Shown here in pieces: positions 1 through 8,330 of a DNA stretch of 49,467 bases. Position 1 is the first letter of the stretch; each line of letters begins with the position of its first letter. The translations under genes were made by a program, and so were the position numbers. Origin of the DNA: an uncultured Comamonadaceae bacterium (GTDB taxonomy: Bacteria > Pseudomonadota > Gammaproteobacteria > Burkholderiales > Burkholderiaceae); contig CAMLSD010000024.1 in NCBI GenBank assembly GCA_946482595.1, forward strand, positions 1 to 49,467. The letters are read 5' to 3'. The notes under the pieces were generated by a model. It was given only the letters and a program-made list of their open reading frames with translations, was not told where the DNA came from and searched no databases.

Positions 1-337
1 GCTCGACCACCACAAAGCAGTTCGACTGCTGGATCATCATGCGCAGCACCGGCACAGTGGAGCCGAGCTTGTACTGATTGAGCGTCTGATACCAGGGCGC
101 GGCCTGGTCTTCGACCACCGCCAGCGTGCCCAGCGTTTCATCACAACGCTCGAGCTGGCTGTTGGCATTGGCCGCGGTCGAGCCGCCGGCCGCACCGGTG
201 GCCACTGTGCCGCCCTCGCCCATCTTCGGCGTGGTGCCGCCGCCACAGGCGCTCAGCAGGACAACCACCGCGCTCAGGGCGACAAGATGACGGGCACGCC
301 CGGAAACGGCTTCCGAGGCCTCGCTCTTCACGTTCAT
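1..337 (-). CDS. CsgG/HfaB-like outer-membrane lipoprotein, N-terminal part
   Basis: The gene starts at the ATG at 337 and runs off the left edge, leaving 112 codons. A GGAG ribosome site lies about 10 nt upstream. The N-terminus has a basic stretch, a hydrophobic segment and a lipobox ending LLSAC, so it should be a signal-peptidase II lipoprotein. After a Gly/Ala/Thr-rich linker the chain reads RCDETLGTLAVVEDQ and then QQSNCFVVVE, which resembles the start of the CsgG/HfaB domain found in betaproteobacterial curli-type secretion or envelope lipoproteins. CsgG proteins form oligomeric outer-membrane channels for amyloid or adhesin export. Most of the domain is outside the window, so the family call rests on about 60 residues and the substrate cannot be named. 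No partner genes are visible. Confidence 0.6.
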   Translation of the reverse strand, partial: MNVKSEASEAVSGRARHLVALSAVVVLLSACGGGTTPKMGEGGTVATGAAGGSTAANANSQLERCDETLGTLAVVEDQAAPWYQTLNQYKLGSTVPVLRMMIQQSNCFVVVE

Positions 338-561
338 TGCTGGATCTCCACAAACTGACAAGAATGCCGGACCGCCGACCCACACGTGGACCGGCAAAGT
401 TCGTGAGTGTCGTGGCGCCGGGCGTGTGCGCCTATCCCGAATTCGTGGGATGCCGGCCGCAGGCAACATCGCTTAGCCCACCCAAAGCGTATCGACAGGT
501 AACAAGTGGAGGCAGATCGGCGGTGTCAGCCGCTCGACCTGTGTCGACAGGGCGTTCGATT

Positions 562-617
562 CGCATGCACCAGGCCGCATGCACCGAGCCGCATGCACCC
601 GGCGGCGTGCATCAGGC
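562..617. repeat. Four tandem 14-bp repeats, unit CGCATGCACCNGGC
   Basis: Four consecutive 14-nt units are seen at 562-575, 576-589, 590-603 and 604-617. The first three share CGCATGCACC and differ in the next two bases; the fourth has two changes in the core and begins with G. Each of the first three contains the palindrome GCATGC. The array sits upstream of the minus-strand CsgG-like gene (about 230 nt from its start) and could be a multimerised protein-binding site, but no known operator family is recognised. Confidence 0.75.
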
Positions 618-648
618 GGATGGTCTCGTCCCACCCAGAAAAGCGAAA

Positions 649-676
649 CCCCTCCAGGCCTTGACGGCCGGAGGGG
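649..676 (-). terminator. Candidate intrinsic terminator downstream of the ydcF-like gene
   Basis: Read on the minus strand, an 11-bp stem with one bulged base (CCCCTCCGGCC pairing with GGCCTGGAGGGG) and a 5-nt loop is followed by TTTCGCTTTTC, a broken T tract. It lies about 185 nt past the stop of the ydcF-like gene, so it would end the ubiD-ydcF transcript. The distance and imperfect T run keep confidence moderate. Confidence 0.5.
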
Positions 677-860
677 TGGTGGCTCACGCCACGATCGGGG
701 CTCCGGAGGAATGAGGTCCGGGGCTCCTGAGCGCAGAGACTGCGCAAGTTGTAGACCTGCTTGGCAGGCCTGCGTAGGTTAAGCACAGCCGCCCGAGCGC
801 ACAAGGCCAGATTTTCTATGGCCTCCCAGCCGGCCATTGAGACCGCGCGCAGCTTGCCGA

Positions 861-1679
861 TCAATGGCCCACCAGCCAGCCCAGGGCCTCGCGCACCACC
901 ATGCGCGACTGCATCAGGCCCTCGACGCTCGGCAGCCACCGGTCGCTCGGCAGGCCCTGCCCCGCCACGGCCACGTGGCCCATCGCCGCGGGCAACAGCT
1001 CGACCTGCGCCGGCAGGTCGGCACGGAAGGCCCGAAGCGCTCGCGGCATGTGCCAGGAATGGGTGACCAGCACCACCCTGCGGATGCCGTCAGCCGTGAG
1101 CATCGGCGCCATGTAGCGTGCGTTCTCCCGTGTGTTGCGCGACGCCGACTCGGCCCACCGCAACGTCTGGCCGTACTCGTGGCTCAGGATGCGCTGCGCG
1201 ATCGCGGCCTCGGACGGGGTCGAGGCGGGCACGGTGCGCGGCACGCCTCCACAGAAGCCCAGGGGCAGCCCCGTCTGACGTGCCAGCCACACGCCATAGC
1301 GCAGCCGGGCCAGCCCGTAGCGGGAGAGATCGGCCTCGCGGTACTCCGGCGCCATCGGCCTCAGCCCGCTGCCCAGCACGACGATGGCCGTGGTGGTGTC
1401 ACCCTGCGCACGCGCCTGGGCCAGTTCGGCGATGCGCGCCGGCGTGAGCGGTGCCGGCACGGCCATCACCTGGCGCTGGAACCACTCGGCAAATCCGACG
1501 CTGGACAGCAGCCACAGCGCCACACACGCCAGCAAGGTGGCGAACATGCCGATGCGCCGCCACGTCAGCCGGGCCGAACGCCGCCACCAGGCGGCCAGCA
1601 GCAACAGAACCACGGGACCGACCGGCGGCAGCGCCAGCCAGGTCAGCATCGACTTGATCGACGCGATCACCTCAGGCAC
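861..1679 (-). CDS. YdcF/ElyC-like DUF218 membrane protein
   Basis: A 272-residue protein with two N-terminal membrane helices (about 12-31 and 44-62) and a DUF218 domain behind them. Family motifs are AIVVLGSG (98-105), a central SRNTRENA and VVLVTHSWHM near 205. DUF218 proteins (YdcF, SanA, ElyC) are inner-membrane envelope proteins; ElyC takes part in peptidoglycan and lipid-carrier homeostasis in E. coli, but the chemistry is not established. The start lies 9 nt after the ubiD stop, so the two are probably one transcript. The helix pair followed by a periplasmic-type domain fits ElyC better than the single-domain YdcF. Substrate unknown. Confidence 0.85.
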   Translation of the reverse strand: MPEVIASIKSMLTWLALPPVGPVVLLLLAAWWRRSARLTWRRIGMFATLLACVALWLLSSVGFAEWFQRQVMAVPAPLTPARIAELAQARAQGDTTTAIVVLGSGLRPMAPEYREADLSRYGLARLRYGVWLARQTGLPLGFCGGVPRTVPASTPSEAAIAQRILSHEYGQTLRWAESASRNTRENARYMAPMLTADGIRRVVLVTHSWHMPRALRAFRADLPAQVELLPAAMGHVAVAGQGLPSDRWLPSVEGLMQSRMVVREALGWLVGH

Positions 1680-1688
1680 GGGCCGACC

Positions 1689-3245
1689 TCATCGTGTGGC
1701 CATCAGCTCGTCGAACAGCGAGGCCACCCGCGCCTCGACCTCGGGCTCCATCCGGATCAGGCGCCCCCACTCGCGATCGGTCTCGCCGGGCCACTTGTTG
1801 GTGGCGTCCAGCCCCATCTTGCCCCCCAGACCCGAGACGGGCGAGGCGAAGTCCAGGTAGTCGATCGGTGTGCGGTCGACCAGCGTGGTGTCGCGCACCG
1901 GATCCACCCGGGTCGTGATGGCCCAGATCACGTCCTGCCAGGAGCGGATGTCCACGTCGTCATCGGTCACCACGATGAACTTGGTGTACATGAACTGGCG
2001 CAGGAAGCTCCACAGCCCGAACATCAGCCGCTTTGCATGGCCCGGGTAGGCCTTGCGGATGCTGATGATCGCCATGCGGTAGCTGCAGCCTTCGGGCGGC
2101 AGATAGAAGTCCACGATCTCCGGAAACTGCTTCTGGAGAATCGGCACGAACACTTCATTCAGAGCCACCCCCAGCACGGCCGGCTCGTCGGGCGGCTTGC
2201 CGGTGTAGGTGGAGTGATAGATGGCGTCGCGCCGCATCGTGATGCGGTCGATCTCGAACACAGGGAACCAGTCCTGCTCGTTGTAATAGCCGGTGTGGTC
2301 GCCATAGGGTCCTTCCAGCGCATGCAGGTAGCCGCCCTTTTCGCGCAGCGGCACGCCGTGCTCGGACACCCCTTCGTAGCCACTGGCAGCCGGGGGCACA
2401 TGGCCTTCCAGCACGATCTCGGCGCTGGCCGGCACCTGCAGCCGCAGCCCCGTGTCACCGACCGCGGTCTCGACCACCTCGGTGCGGCTGCCACGCAGCA
2501 GGCCGGCAAACTGGTACTCGGACAGGGTGTCAGGCACCGGTGTGACGGCGCCCAGGATGGTGGCCGGATCAGCCCCCAGCGCCACAGCCATCGGGAAAGG
2601 CACGCCGGGCTGGGCCAGTGCGAACTCGCGAAAGTCGAGCGCACCACCGCGATGGGCCAGCCAGCGCATGATGACCCGGTTGCGGCCGATCACCTGCTGT
2701 CGATAGATGCCCAGGTTCTGTCGACGCCGCGGCTGGGGCACGTTCTGCGGCCCGCGCGTGACCACGAGTCCCCAGGTGATCAGCGGTGCGACATCCCCGG
2801 GCCAGCAGTGCTGGACCGGCAGCAACCCGAGGTCGACGTCCGCTGCCTCGATCACCTGCTCCTGGCAGGGCGCCGAACGCACCTGCGCCGGTTTCATGTC
2901 CCACAGGGCCTTGCCCATCTGCAGCAGCTGGCCGGCATCCTTCAGGCCCTTGGGCGGCTCCGGCTCCTTCAGGCTGGCCAGCAACTGGCCGATCTGGCGC
3001 AACTCGGCCACTTCGGCCGCGCCCATGCCCATCGCCACCCGCCTGGGGGCGCCGAACAGGTTCGTCAGCGCAGGTATTTTGTAACCAACCGGCTGCTCGA
3101 ACAGCAGGGCCGGACCGCCCGCCTTGAGCACGCGGTCACTGAGCGCCGTCATCTCGAGGCGCGTCGATACAGGCTTTGCGACCCGTTTCAGCTCGCCGAG
3201 CCGCTCCAGGCCGTGAATGAACTCACGCAGATCTCGATACTTCAT
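1689..3245 (-). CDS. ubiD: 4-hydroxy-3-polyprenylbenzoate decarboxylase UbiD
   Basis: A 518-residue UbiD decarboxylase. It removes the carboxyl group of 3-polyprenyl-4-hydroxybenzoate in ubiquinone synthesis, using prenylated FMN made by UbiX, which is not in this window. The N-terminus [20 protein letters not shown] is typical of proteobacterial UbiD and fixes the start. Hallmarks include [32 protein letters not shown] and [20 protein letters not shown], the last holding the conserved acidic region of the active site. The length is close to the E. coli enzyme. There is no Shine-Dalgarno sequence before the ATG; TAATAA lies 9 nt upstream, so the mRNA may be leaderless. The divergent promoter of the lytic transglycosylase lies directly upstream. 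Confidence 0.97.
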   Translation of the reverse strand: MKYRDLREFIHGLERLGELKRVAKPVSTRLEMTALSDRVLKAGGPALLFEQPVGYKIPALTNLFGAPRRVAMGMGAAEVAELRQIGQLLASLKEPEPPKGLKDAGQLLQMGKALWDMKPAQVRSAPCQEQVIEAADVDLGLLPVQHCWPGDVAPLITWGLVVTRGPQNVPQPRRRQNLGIYRQQVIGRNRVIMRWLAHRGGALDFREFALAQPGVPFPMAVALGADPATILGAVTPVPDTLSEYQFAGLLRGSRTEVVETAVGDTGLRLQVPASAEIVLEGHVPPAASGYEGVSEHGVPLREKGGYLHALEGPYGDHTGYYNEQDWFPVFEIDRITMRRDAIYHSTYTGKPPDEPAVLGVALNEVFVPILQKQFPEIVDFYLPPEGCSYRMAIISIRKAYPGHAKRLMFGLWSFLRQFMYTKFIVVTDDDVDIRSWQDVIWAITTRVDPVRDTTLVDRTPIDYLDFASPVSGLGGKMGLDATNKWPGETDREWGRLIRMEPEVEARVASLFDELMATR

Positions 3246-3278
3246 ACAAATTAGTTATTAGAGACGAATTCCACAAGC

Positions 3279-3308
3279 TTGACTGGTTATTTCAAGGCTC
3301 TCTAGAAT
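3279..3308 (+). promoter_or_regulatory. Sigma-70 promoter for the lytic transglycosylase
   Basis: TTGACT (3279-3284), an 18-nt spacer and TAGAAT (3303-3308) make a near-consensus promoter on the plus strand. Transcription would begin near 3315, about 175 nt before the lytic transglycosylase start, leaving a long leader. The promoter lies in the 244-nt region shared with divergent ubiD. Confidence 0.75.
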
Positions 3309-3314
3309 CCGCCC

Positions 3315-3489
3315 GTCCCTAAGTTAAGGGATAACCCGCACCGTTCATTGGTGCGACGCTGCCGATGCCATCAACCGCTGAGCCGCCTTCGCCTCCTGCG
3401 AAGCCCGGGCTCCACAGCGCGGGGCATTATCGCTGCCGGACCTGCAGGCTCCTCAGAGCCCCCGGGCCCGGTGGGAGGAAAGGAGTGCC
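3315..3489 (+). promoter_or_regulatory. Hairpin-rich 5' leader of the lytic transglycosylase gene
   Basis: The leader between the promoter and the start codon holds four hairpins: CGCACC/GGTGCG at 3337-3355, CTTCGC/GCGAAG at 3387-3403, CAGCG/CGCTG at 3415-3435 and GGCTC/GAGCC at 3447-3460. CCCGGGCTC at 3404-3412 could instead pair with GAGCCC-CCGGG at 3456-3466, which excludes the last hairpin. The ribosome site GGAGGAAAGGAG follows within about 10 nt. This looks like a switchable leader, but it does not match a riboswitch class I can name. Confidence 0.5.
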
Positions 3490-4455
3490 ATGACAGCGTT
3501 CGATTCCGTGCGCCGATCCTTCGGGACTGCACAACAAGCCTCCGTGGATTCGTTCACGGTGTTCGTCAAGGATGTCGCCCACGGGCTGCTCGAGATCAGC
3601 CACAACGGCCTGGCTCTGGTGGGCCTGATCGTTCTGGCCGCCGCGGTGTTTGCACTGGGCCGGCCCGATCTGCGTCACACCATCGAGGTGCAGGCGCTGG
3701 GCTGGTTGCAACAACGCCAGGAAGCCCGCGCCGGTGATTCGGCCGAGGCCCTGCTGGCAAGCCTGGCAGAGCCTTCGGCCATCCAGCGTGCCACGGCGGC
3801 CGACCCCAAGGAGCTGTCGAAGCAGCAGGCGGCGGTGGCCCAGTGGCTGTCGCGCCGGTACCGCGTGGCCCCGGAGCCCATCAGCCGCCTGGTCCGCGAG
3901 GCCTGGGAGGTCGGTTCCGTCGCCAAGCTCGATCCCATGCTGATCCTGGCTGTGATCGCGATCGAGTCCGGCTTCAACCCCTTCGCGCAGAGCCCGGTTG
4001 GCGCGCAGGGCCTGATGCAGGTGATGACCCGCGTGCACGACGACAAGTACGAGGCATTCGGCGGCAATCACGCCGCGTTCGACCCGGTGACCAACCTGCG
4101 GGTCGGCGTGCAGGTGCTGCGCGAATGCATCGCACGCGCCGGCAGCCTCGAGGGCGGTCTGCGGTATTACGTGGGCGCGGCCAACCTGCCGCACGACGGT
4201 GGTTATGCCGCCAAGGTGCTGTCCGAGCGCTCGCACATTGCCAGTGTTGCCGCCGGCCGCGCCGTGCCGATCAACGTGCCCCAGCTGCTGCGTACCGTGC
4301 AGGCGGCTCCTGAACCCGCACCGGCGGGTGCCTCGGCCGCCGAACCGGCCTTGCCGGCCACGCCGGCGGCCGCCCGCCCGCTGCCCGGCACCGATGCGCC
4401 CATCGACACCGCGGCGGTGGCGCTGCCCCGCCAGGTCGTCGCTTACGTCAACTGA
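3490..4455 (+). CDS. Membrane-anchored lytic transglycosylase (SLT domain)
   Basis: A 321-residue protein. One hydrophobic helix at about 40-57 should anchor it in the inner membrane with the rest in the periplasm. Residues 115-260 form an SLT (goose-lysozyme-like) domain: the catalytic Glu is E159 in IAIESGFNP, followed by SPVGAQGLMQVM and a late GLRYYVGAAN in place of the usual YN(A/G)G segment. Such enzymes cleave the MurNAc-GlcNAc bond and form 1,6-anhydro ends. The C-terminal 60 residues are a Pro/Ala-rich tail of low complexity. A strong GGAGGAAAGGAG ribosome site sits before the ATG. It has its own promoter and structured leader, and the glyA riboswitch region follows. The exact subfamily is not clear. 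Confidence 0.88.
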   Translation: MTAFDSVRRSFGTAQQASVDSFTVFVKDVAHGLLEISHNGLALVGLIVLAAAVFALGRPDLRHTIEVQALGWLQQRQEARAGDSAEALLASLAEPSAIQRATAADPKELSKQQAAVAQWLSRRYRVAPEPISRLVREAWEVGSVAKLDPMLILAVIAIESGFNPFAQSPVGAQGLMQVMTRVHDDKYEAFGGNHAAFDPVTNLRVGVQVLRECIARAGSLEGGLRYYVGAANLPHDGGYAAKVLSERSHIASVAAGRAVPINVPQLLRTVQAAPEPAPAGASAAEPALPATPAAARPLPGTDAPIDTAAVALPRQVVAYVN

Positions 4456-4542
4456 CGGGGTCCGACGGGCGGCCCGCCGGGCTGCCTGCCGGTCGTGCCG
4501 TCTGATCCGCCTCGGCGCGCTGCGCCAATCCAGTACACTTCA

Positions 4543-4673
4543 AGCGCCGCACAACTGGCGATAAGGGCCCCCGGAGCACTCTGCAACCGGGCGCGCCCAA
4601 GGTGGTGTACCACCGGGAAGTGCGGCCGGAGCCTTGCGGCTTCGCCCCGCCGTTCGCCTGGGCAGCCCTCCGA
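4543..4673 (+). promoter_or_regulatory. ZTP (pfl motif) riboswitch upstream of glyA
   Basis: The region carries the conserved parts of the ZTP/pfl aptamer in order: a P1 stem GCCGCAC (4546-4552) with GTGCGGC (4620-4626), the ACTGGCG segment at 4554-4560, the GGTGG-tgta-CCACCGGG hairpin at 4601-4616, and the downstream CGCCTGGGCA segment at 4655-4664, inside a CGGAG/CTCCG stem. ZTP riboswitches sense the purine precursor Z nucleotide that builds up when 10-formyl-THF is short, and they commonly control glyA. About 100 nt remain before the ATG for the expression platform. A weak -10-like TACACT lies at 4534-4539. The assignment is from memory of the consensus. Confidence 0.85.
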
Positions 4674-4770
4674 GCATCCTGCATGCGTGCCAGGCGGCCA
4701 CACCCTCAGTCGTGGACCGTTCCGGTTGCCGGTGCATCGAGGGGAAGATCCGACACTGAAGAGGACTGCC

Positions 4771-6018
<1,248 letters not shown>

Positions 6019-6034
6019 TCGAGCTCCCCTCGTC

Positions 6035-6478
6035 ATGCGCTGTCCTTTTTGCGGCAACGGCGAAACCCAGGTCGTCGAGACCCGCGAGTCCGACGAGGGG
6101 GATGTCATTCGCAGGCGCAGGCGCTGCCTGTCCTGCGACACCCGGTTCACGACCTACGAGCGCGCTGAAGTCACGATGCCGCTGGTGGTCAAGAAAGACG
6201 GCACACGCGCCGAGTTCGACGGCAGCAAGATGCGCGCCTCCATGGTGCTGGCGCTGCGCAAGCGCCCGGTGAGCATCGAGCAGATCGACGCCGCGCTGCA
6301 ACGTATCGAACAGAAGCTGCGCTCCAGCGGCGCGCGCGAAGTGGCGTCTTCCAAACTCGGCGAGTTCGTGATGCGCGAGCTGAAAAAGCTCGACAAGGTC
6401 GCCTACGTACGGTTTGCCTCGGTCTATCGCAGCTTCGAGGACGTCGACGAGTTCAGCCGCCTGATCAAGGAAATCTGA
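6035..6478 (+). CDS. nrdR: Transcriptional repressor NrdR
   Basis: A 147-residue NrdR. The N-terminal zinc ribbon has Cys3, Cys6, Cys31 and Cys34 (CPFCG and CLSC) next to an arginine-rich stretch that binds DNA. The rest (about 49-139) is an ATP-cone, with [15 protein letters not shown] at its start, which reads ATP/dATP levels. NrdR represses ribonucleotide reductase genes by binding paired NrdR boxes. It lies 16 nt after glyA and should be co-transcribed. No reductase genes or clear NrdR boxes are in this window. Confidence 0.97.
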   Translation: MRCPFCGNGETQVVETRESDEGDVIRRRRRCLSCDTRFTTYERAEVTMPLVVKKDGTRAEFDGSKMRASMVLALRKRPVSIEQIDAALQRIEQKLRSSGAREVASSKLGEFVMRELKKLDKVAYVRFASVYRSFEDVDEFSRLIKEI

Positions 6479-6485
6479 CGCCCTG

Positions 6486-6520
6486 ACCTGCGCGTGCCAC
6501 GCGGCTTGCACCGCGCAGGT
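6486..6520 (+). terminator. Hairpin after nrdR
   Basis: A perfect 9-bp inverted repeat, ACCTGCGCG (6486-6494) with CGCGCAGGT (6512-6520), lies 8 nt after the nrdR stop; TGC/GCA can extend it inward with one bulge. There is no T tract, so it may be a transcript-end stabiliser or a factor-assisted terminator for glyA-nrdR. Confidence 0.45.
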
Positions 6521-6523
6521 GCG

Positions 6524-6556
6524 TGCCAGGCGCTTGCCAGGCACTTACCAGGCGTC
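6524..6556 (+). repeat. Three 11-bp direct repeats upstream of pilin cluster A
   Basis: TGCCAGGCGCT, TGCCAGGCACT and TACCAGGCGTC follow each other without gaps at 6524-6534, 6535-6545 and 6546-6556. The 11-bp period places each copy on about the same face of the helix, as in arrays of activator sites. They end 94 nt before the first gene of the pilin cluster. No known regulator motif is recognised. Confidence 0.55.
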
Positions 6557-6650
6557 ACAGTCGTTTCGAACCCACCCCTCGTCCAGGGGGGACGGTCACC
6601 CCAAGGTTCTCCCTAGAGTCTCGCCCGAGCGTAGAACTCAGGGAGGAACA

Positions 6651-7181
6651 ATGAGCACGCCACACCACCAGCACGGGCTGACGCTCGTGGAGGTCGGCAT
6701 CGCCATGGCGATCAGCGCACTGATCACCGCGTTGGCGCTGCCATCCTTGGGCGATATCCTCGCCCGTCGCAAGCTGCACGGCTGGGCCCAGCAGCTTGTC
6801 GCCGACATCCGCCTTGCGCGCTCCGAGGCCATACTGCACAACGCGCCGGTGCGCATCTCATTCGCATCAGGTGCATCCGGCACGTGTTACGTCATCCACA
6901 CCGGCCGTGCTGACGGTTGCCCCTGCGCCCCGGGACCCGCCACGACGGCCTGTCCCGCTTCCGCCCGGATCAAGCAGGTGGTGGTCGAAGACCACGCGGG
7001 TATCCGGCTGTCGTCGAACGTCAGGTCCATGCTGTTCGAGCCTCGGGGCACCGTCACGCCGGCCGCAACGATCACCGTGCACAGCGACCGCGGTGGTTCG
7101 ATCCGCCATGTGGTCAACATCCTCGGGCGTGTGCGCAGCTGCGCCGTGCCTGCGGCCGCCCAGGCAGGTGCAACATGCTGA
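6651..7181 (+). CDS. FimT/GspH-like minor pilin, cluster A
   Basis: A 176-residue prepilin. The start at 6651 has a GGGAGG ribosome site 5 nt upstream; the open frame further upstream is not used. Gly9 followed by LTLVE gives a class III signal cleaved by PilD with Glu at +5, then a hydrophobic helix to about residue 32. The C-terminal part has the GspH/FimT fold pattern, with LFEPRGTVTPAATITV and late cysteines. FimT/GspH pilins prime assembly of type IV pili or pseudopili. It opens a five-gene operon and its stop overlaps the next start (ATGCTGA). Confidence 0.85.
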   Translation: MSTPHHQHGLTLVEVGIAMAISALITALALPSLGDILARRKLHGWAQQLVADIRLARSEAILHNAPVRISFASGASGTCYVIHTGRADGCPCAPGPATTACPASARIKQVVVEDHAGIRLSSNVRSMLFEPRGTVTPAATITVHSDRGGSIRHVVNILGRVRSCAVPAAAQAGATC

Positions 7182-7639
7182 ACATGCCGGACGCACAGCG
7201 CCCGTCACGCGGCTTCACGCTGATCGAATGCCTGATCGCACTCACGATCGTGGGCATCCTGGCAGCCATCGCCTACCCCAGCTTTGTCGAACAGGTCCGA
7301 AAGAGCCGGCGTACCGAGGCGCTGCTGATCTTCTCCGAAATCCAGACTGCCCAGGCGCGGTGGCGTGGCAACCATTTTCGCTATGCCACGTCGCTGGATG
7401 AACTGGGCCTGGCGCACACCGCAGCGTCCAGTTCGGGAGCGCGATACCGGTTCTCGGTTTCTCAGGCGTCCGTGACCGGCTACATCGTCCATGCCGAGGC
7501 GCTGGGCGAGCAGGCATTCGACCGGCCTTGCAACCATCTGCGCTTGACCGTGTCGAGGCACGATCAGTACCGTGAGTCCGGGACGACCACCTCGCTCGGC
7601 AACGGCGCTGTCGACAACCACCGCTGCTGGAGGTCTTGA
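7175..7639 (+). CDS. PilE-like minor pilin, cluster A
   Basis: A 154-residue type IV pilin-like protein. The ATG at 7175 overlaps the previous stop, while an in-frame ATG at 7184 is also possible. The processing site is Gly13 before FTLIE, followed by a classic pilin helix ([19 protein letters not shown]). The C-terminal segment has two cysteines and ends HRCWRS, like the disulfide D-region of PilE-type minor pilins. In the canonical order pilE comes last after pilY1; here it is second. The gene ends one nt before the PilW-like start. Confidence 0.85.
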   Translation: MLNMPDAQRPSRGFTLIECLIALTIVGILAAIAYPSFVEQVRKSRRTEALLIFSEIQTAQARWRGNHFRYATSLDELGLAHTAASSSGARYRFSVSQASVTGYIVHAEALGEQAFDRPCNHLRLTVSRHDQYRESGTTTSLGNGAVDNHRCWRS

Positions 7640-7640
7640 C

Positions 7641-8330
7641 ATGTCGCGTCGAGAACAGCGGGGCGCGAGCCTGGTCGAGGCACTCGTCGGGCTCAGTCTG
7701 GGTGGCGTTGTGGCCGGGCTCGCTGTCGCGCATCTCGGGCACCAGGTTCACGCCAGCAGGGCGATGGTCGAAGATGCACGTGTCGCCCAGGACCTCAGGT
7801 CCGTCACCGACGTGGTCCTCAGAAACCTTCGCACGGCGGCCTATTGGCAGGCATCGTCGAGTCAAGGGGTGTGGCAAGTCCGCACGGGGCAGTTCGCACC
7901 TGCGCTGGTGCAGCCCACACTGTCCAACCCCCATCGCTCTGTCCGTGCCCCGTCCCTCGCTGAACTGCACTGGACCCAATCAGAAATGGGCGATACCGCC
8001 CGGCACGACGGCGCCGGCATCGATCAACTCGGCTTGCGTCTTCACGGCGGCGCCCTCCAGATGAAGGCCGGTGGCCGTGGGTCCTGGCAAACGCTGACTG
8101 ATCCGGACGCCTTCACCATCACCGCCTTCAACGCTCGCATCGATCGCACGGCGGTGCCCTTGGCGGCTCTGTGCACGCAGGTCTGCCTCCAGGCCGGTTG
8201 CCCGACCCTTGAAATCAGGCATGCGACGATCGAAGTGCGGGGCCACCCTGCGGGCGCAGTCGCACGCGAAAGGCGAGTGGTGGTTCACACCCGACTGCGC
8301 AATGACACCGTCGAGGGGGCCTGCTCATGA
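7641..8330 (+). CDS. PilW-like minor pilin, cluster A
   Basis: A 229-residue prepilin with cleavage after Gly8 in QRGASLVEAL and Glu at +5, followed by a hydrophobic helix to about residue 30. The pattern of a long globular part with FTITAFNAR and CTQVCLQAG late in the chain fits PilW/GspJ pilins. It is clearly shorter than the 305-residue PilW in cluster B. The stop overlaps the next ATG by 4 nt. Family call rests on the N-terminal signal, operon position and size. Confidence 0.7.
   Translation: MSRREQRGASLVEALVGLSLGGVVAGLAVAHLGHQVHASRAMVEDARVAQDLRSVTDVVLRNLRTAAYWQASSSQGVWQVRTGQFAPALVQPTLSNPHRSVRAPSLAELHWTQSEMGDTARHDGAGIDQLGLRLHGGALQMKAGGRGSWQTLTDPDAFTITAFNARIDRTAVPLAALCTQVCLQAGCPTLEIRHATIEVRGHPAGAVARERRVVVHTRLRNDTVEGACS

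Larger units (their letters stand above)
338..860. other. Long non-coding region between the CsgG-like gene and the ydcF-like gene
   Basis: This stretch of 523 nt has no convincing gene; the short open frames in it lack family resemblance or ribosome sites. It holds the upstream region of the CsgG-like gene on the minus strand, four tandem 14-bp repeats (562-617), a terminator-like hairpin (649-676), a perfect 6-bp hairpin GCGCAG-AGA-CTGCGC near 733-747, and a 10-bp palindrome GCAGGCCTGC near 764-773. No clear sigma-70 promoter was found for the CsgG-like gene. Confidence 0.6.

Noticed and set aside
562..617. CRISPR-like array
   Set aside because: Units are 14 bp and contiguous with no spacers, and no cas genes are present.
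837..3254. 805-codon open frame opposite ubiD and the ydcF-like gene
   Set aside because: Shadow of two recognised genes in GC-rich DNA; composition is rich in His, Arg, Gln and Gly with no domain.
6490..6540. Sigma-54 promoter (TGGCAC-like words) near the 11-bp repeats
   Set aside because: The best match is on the minus strand, pointing toward nrdR, and the GC element is off by one base.
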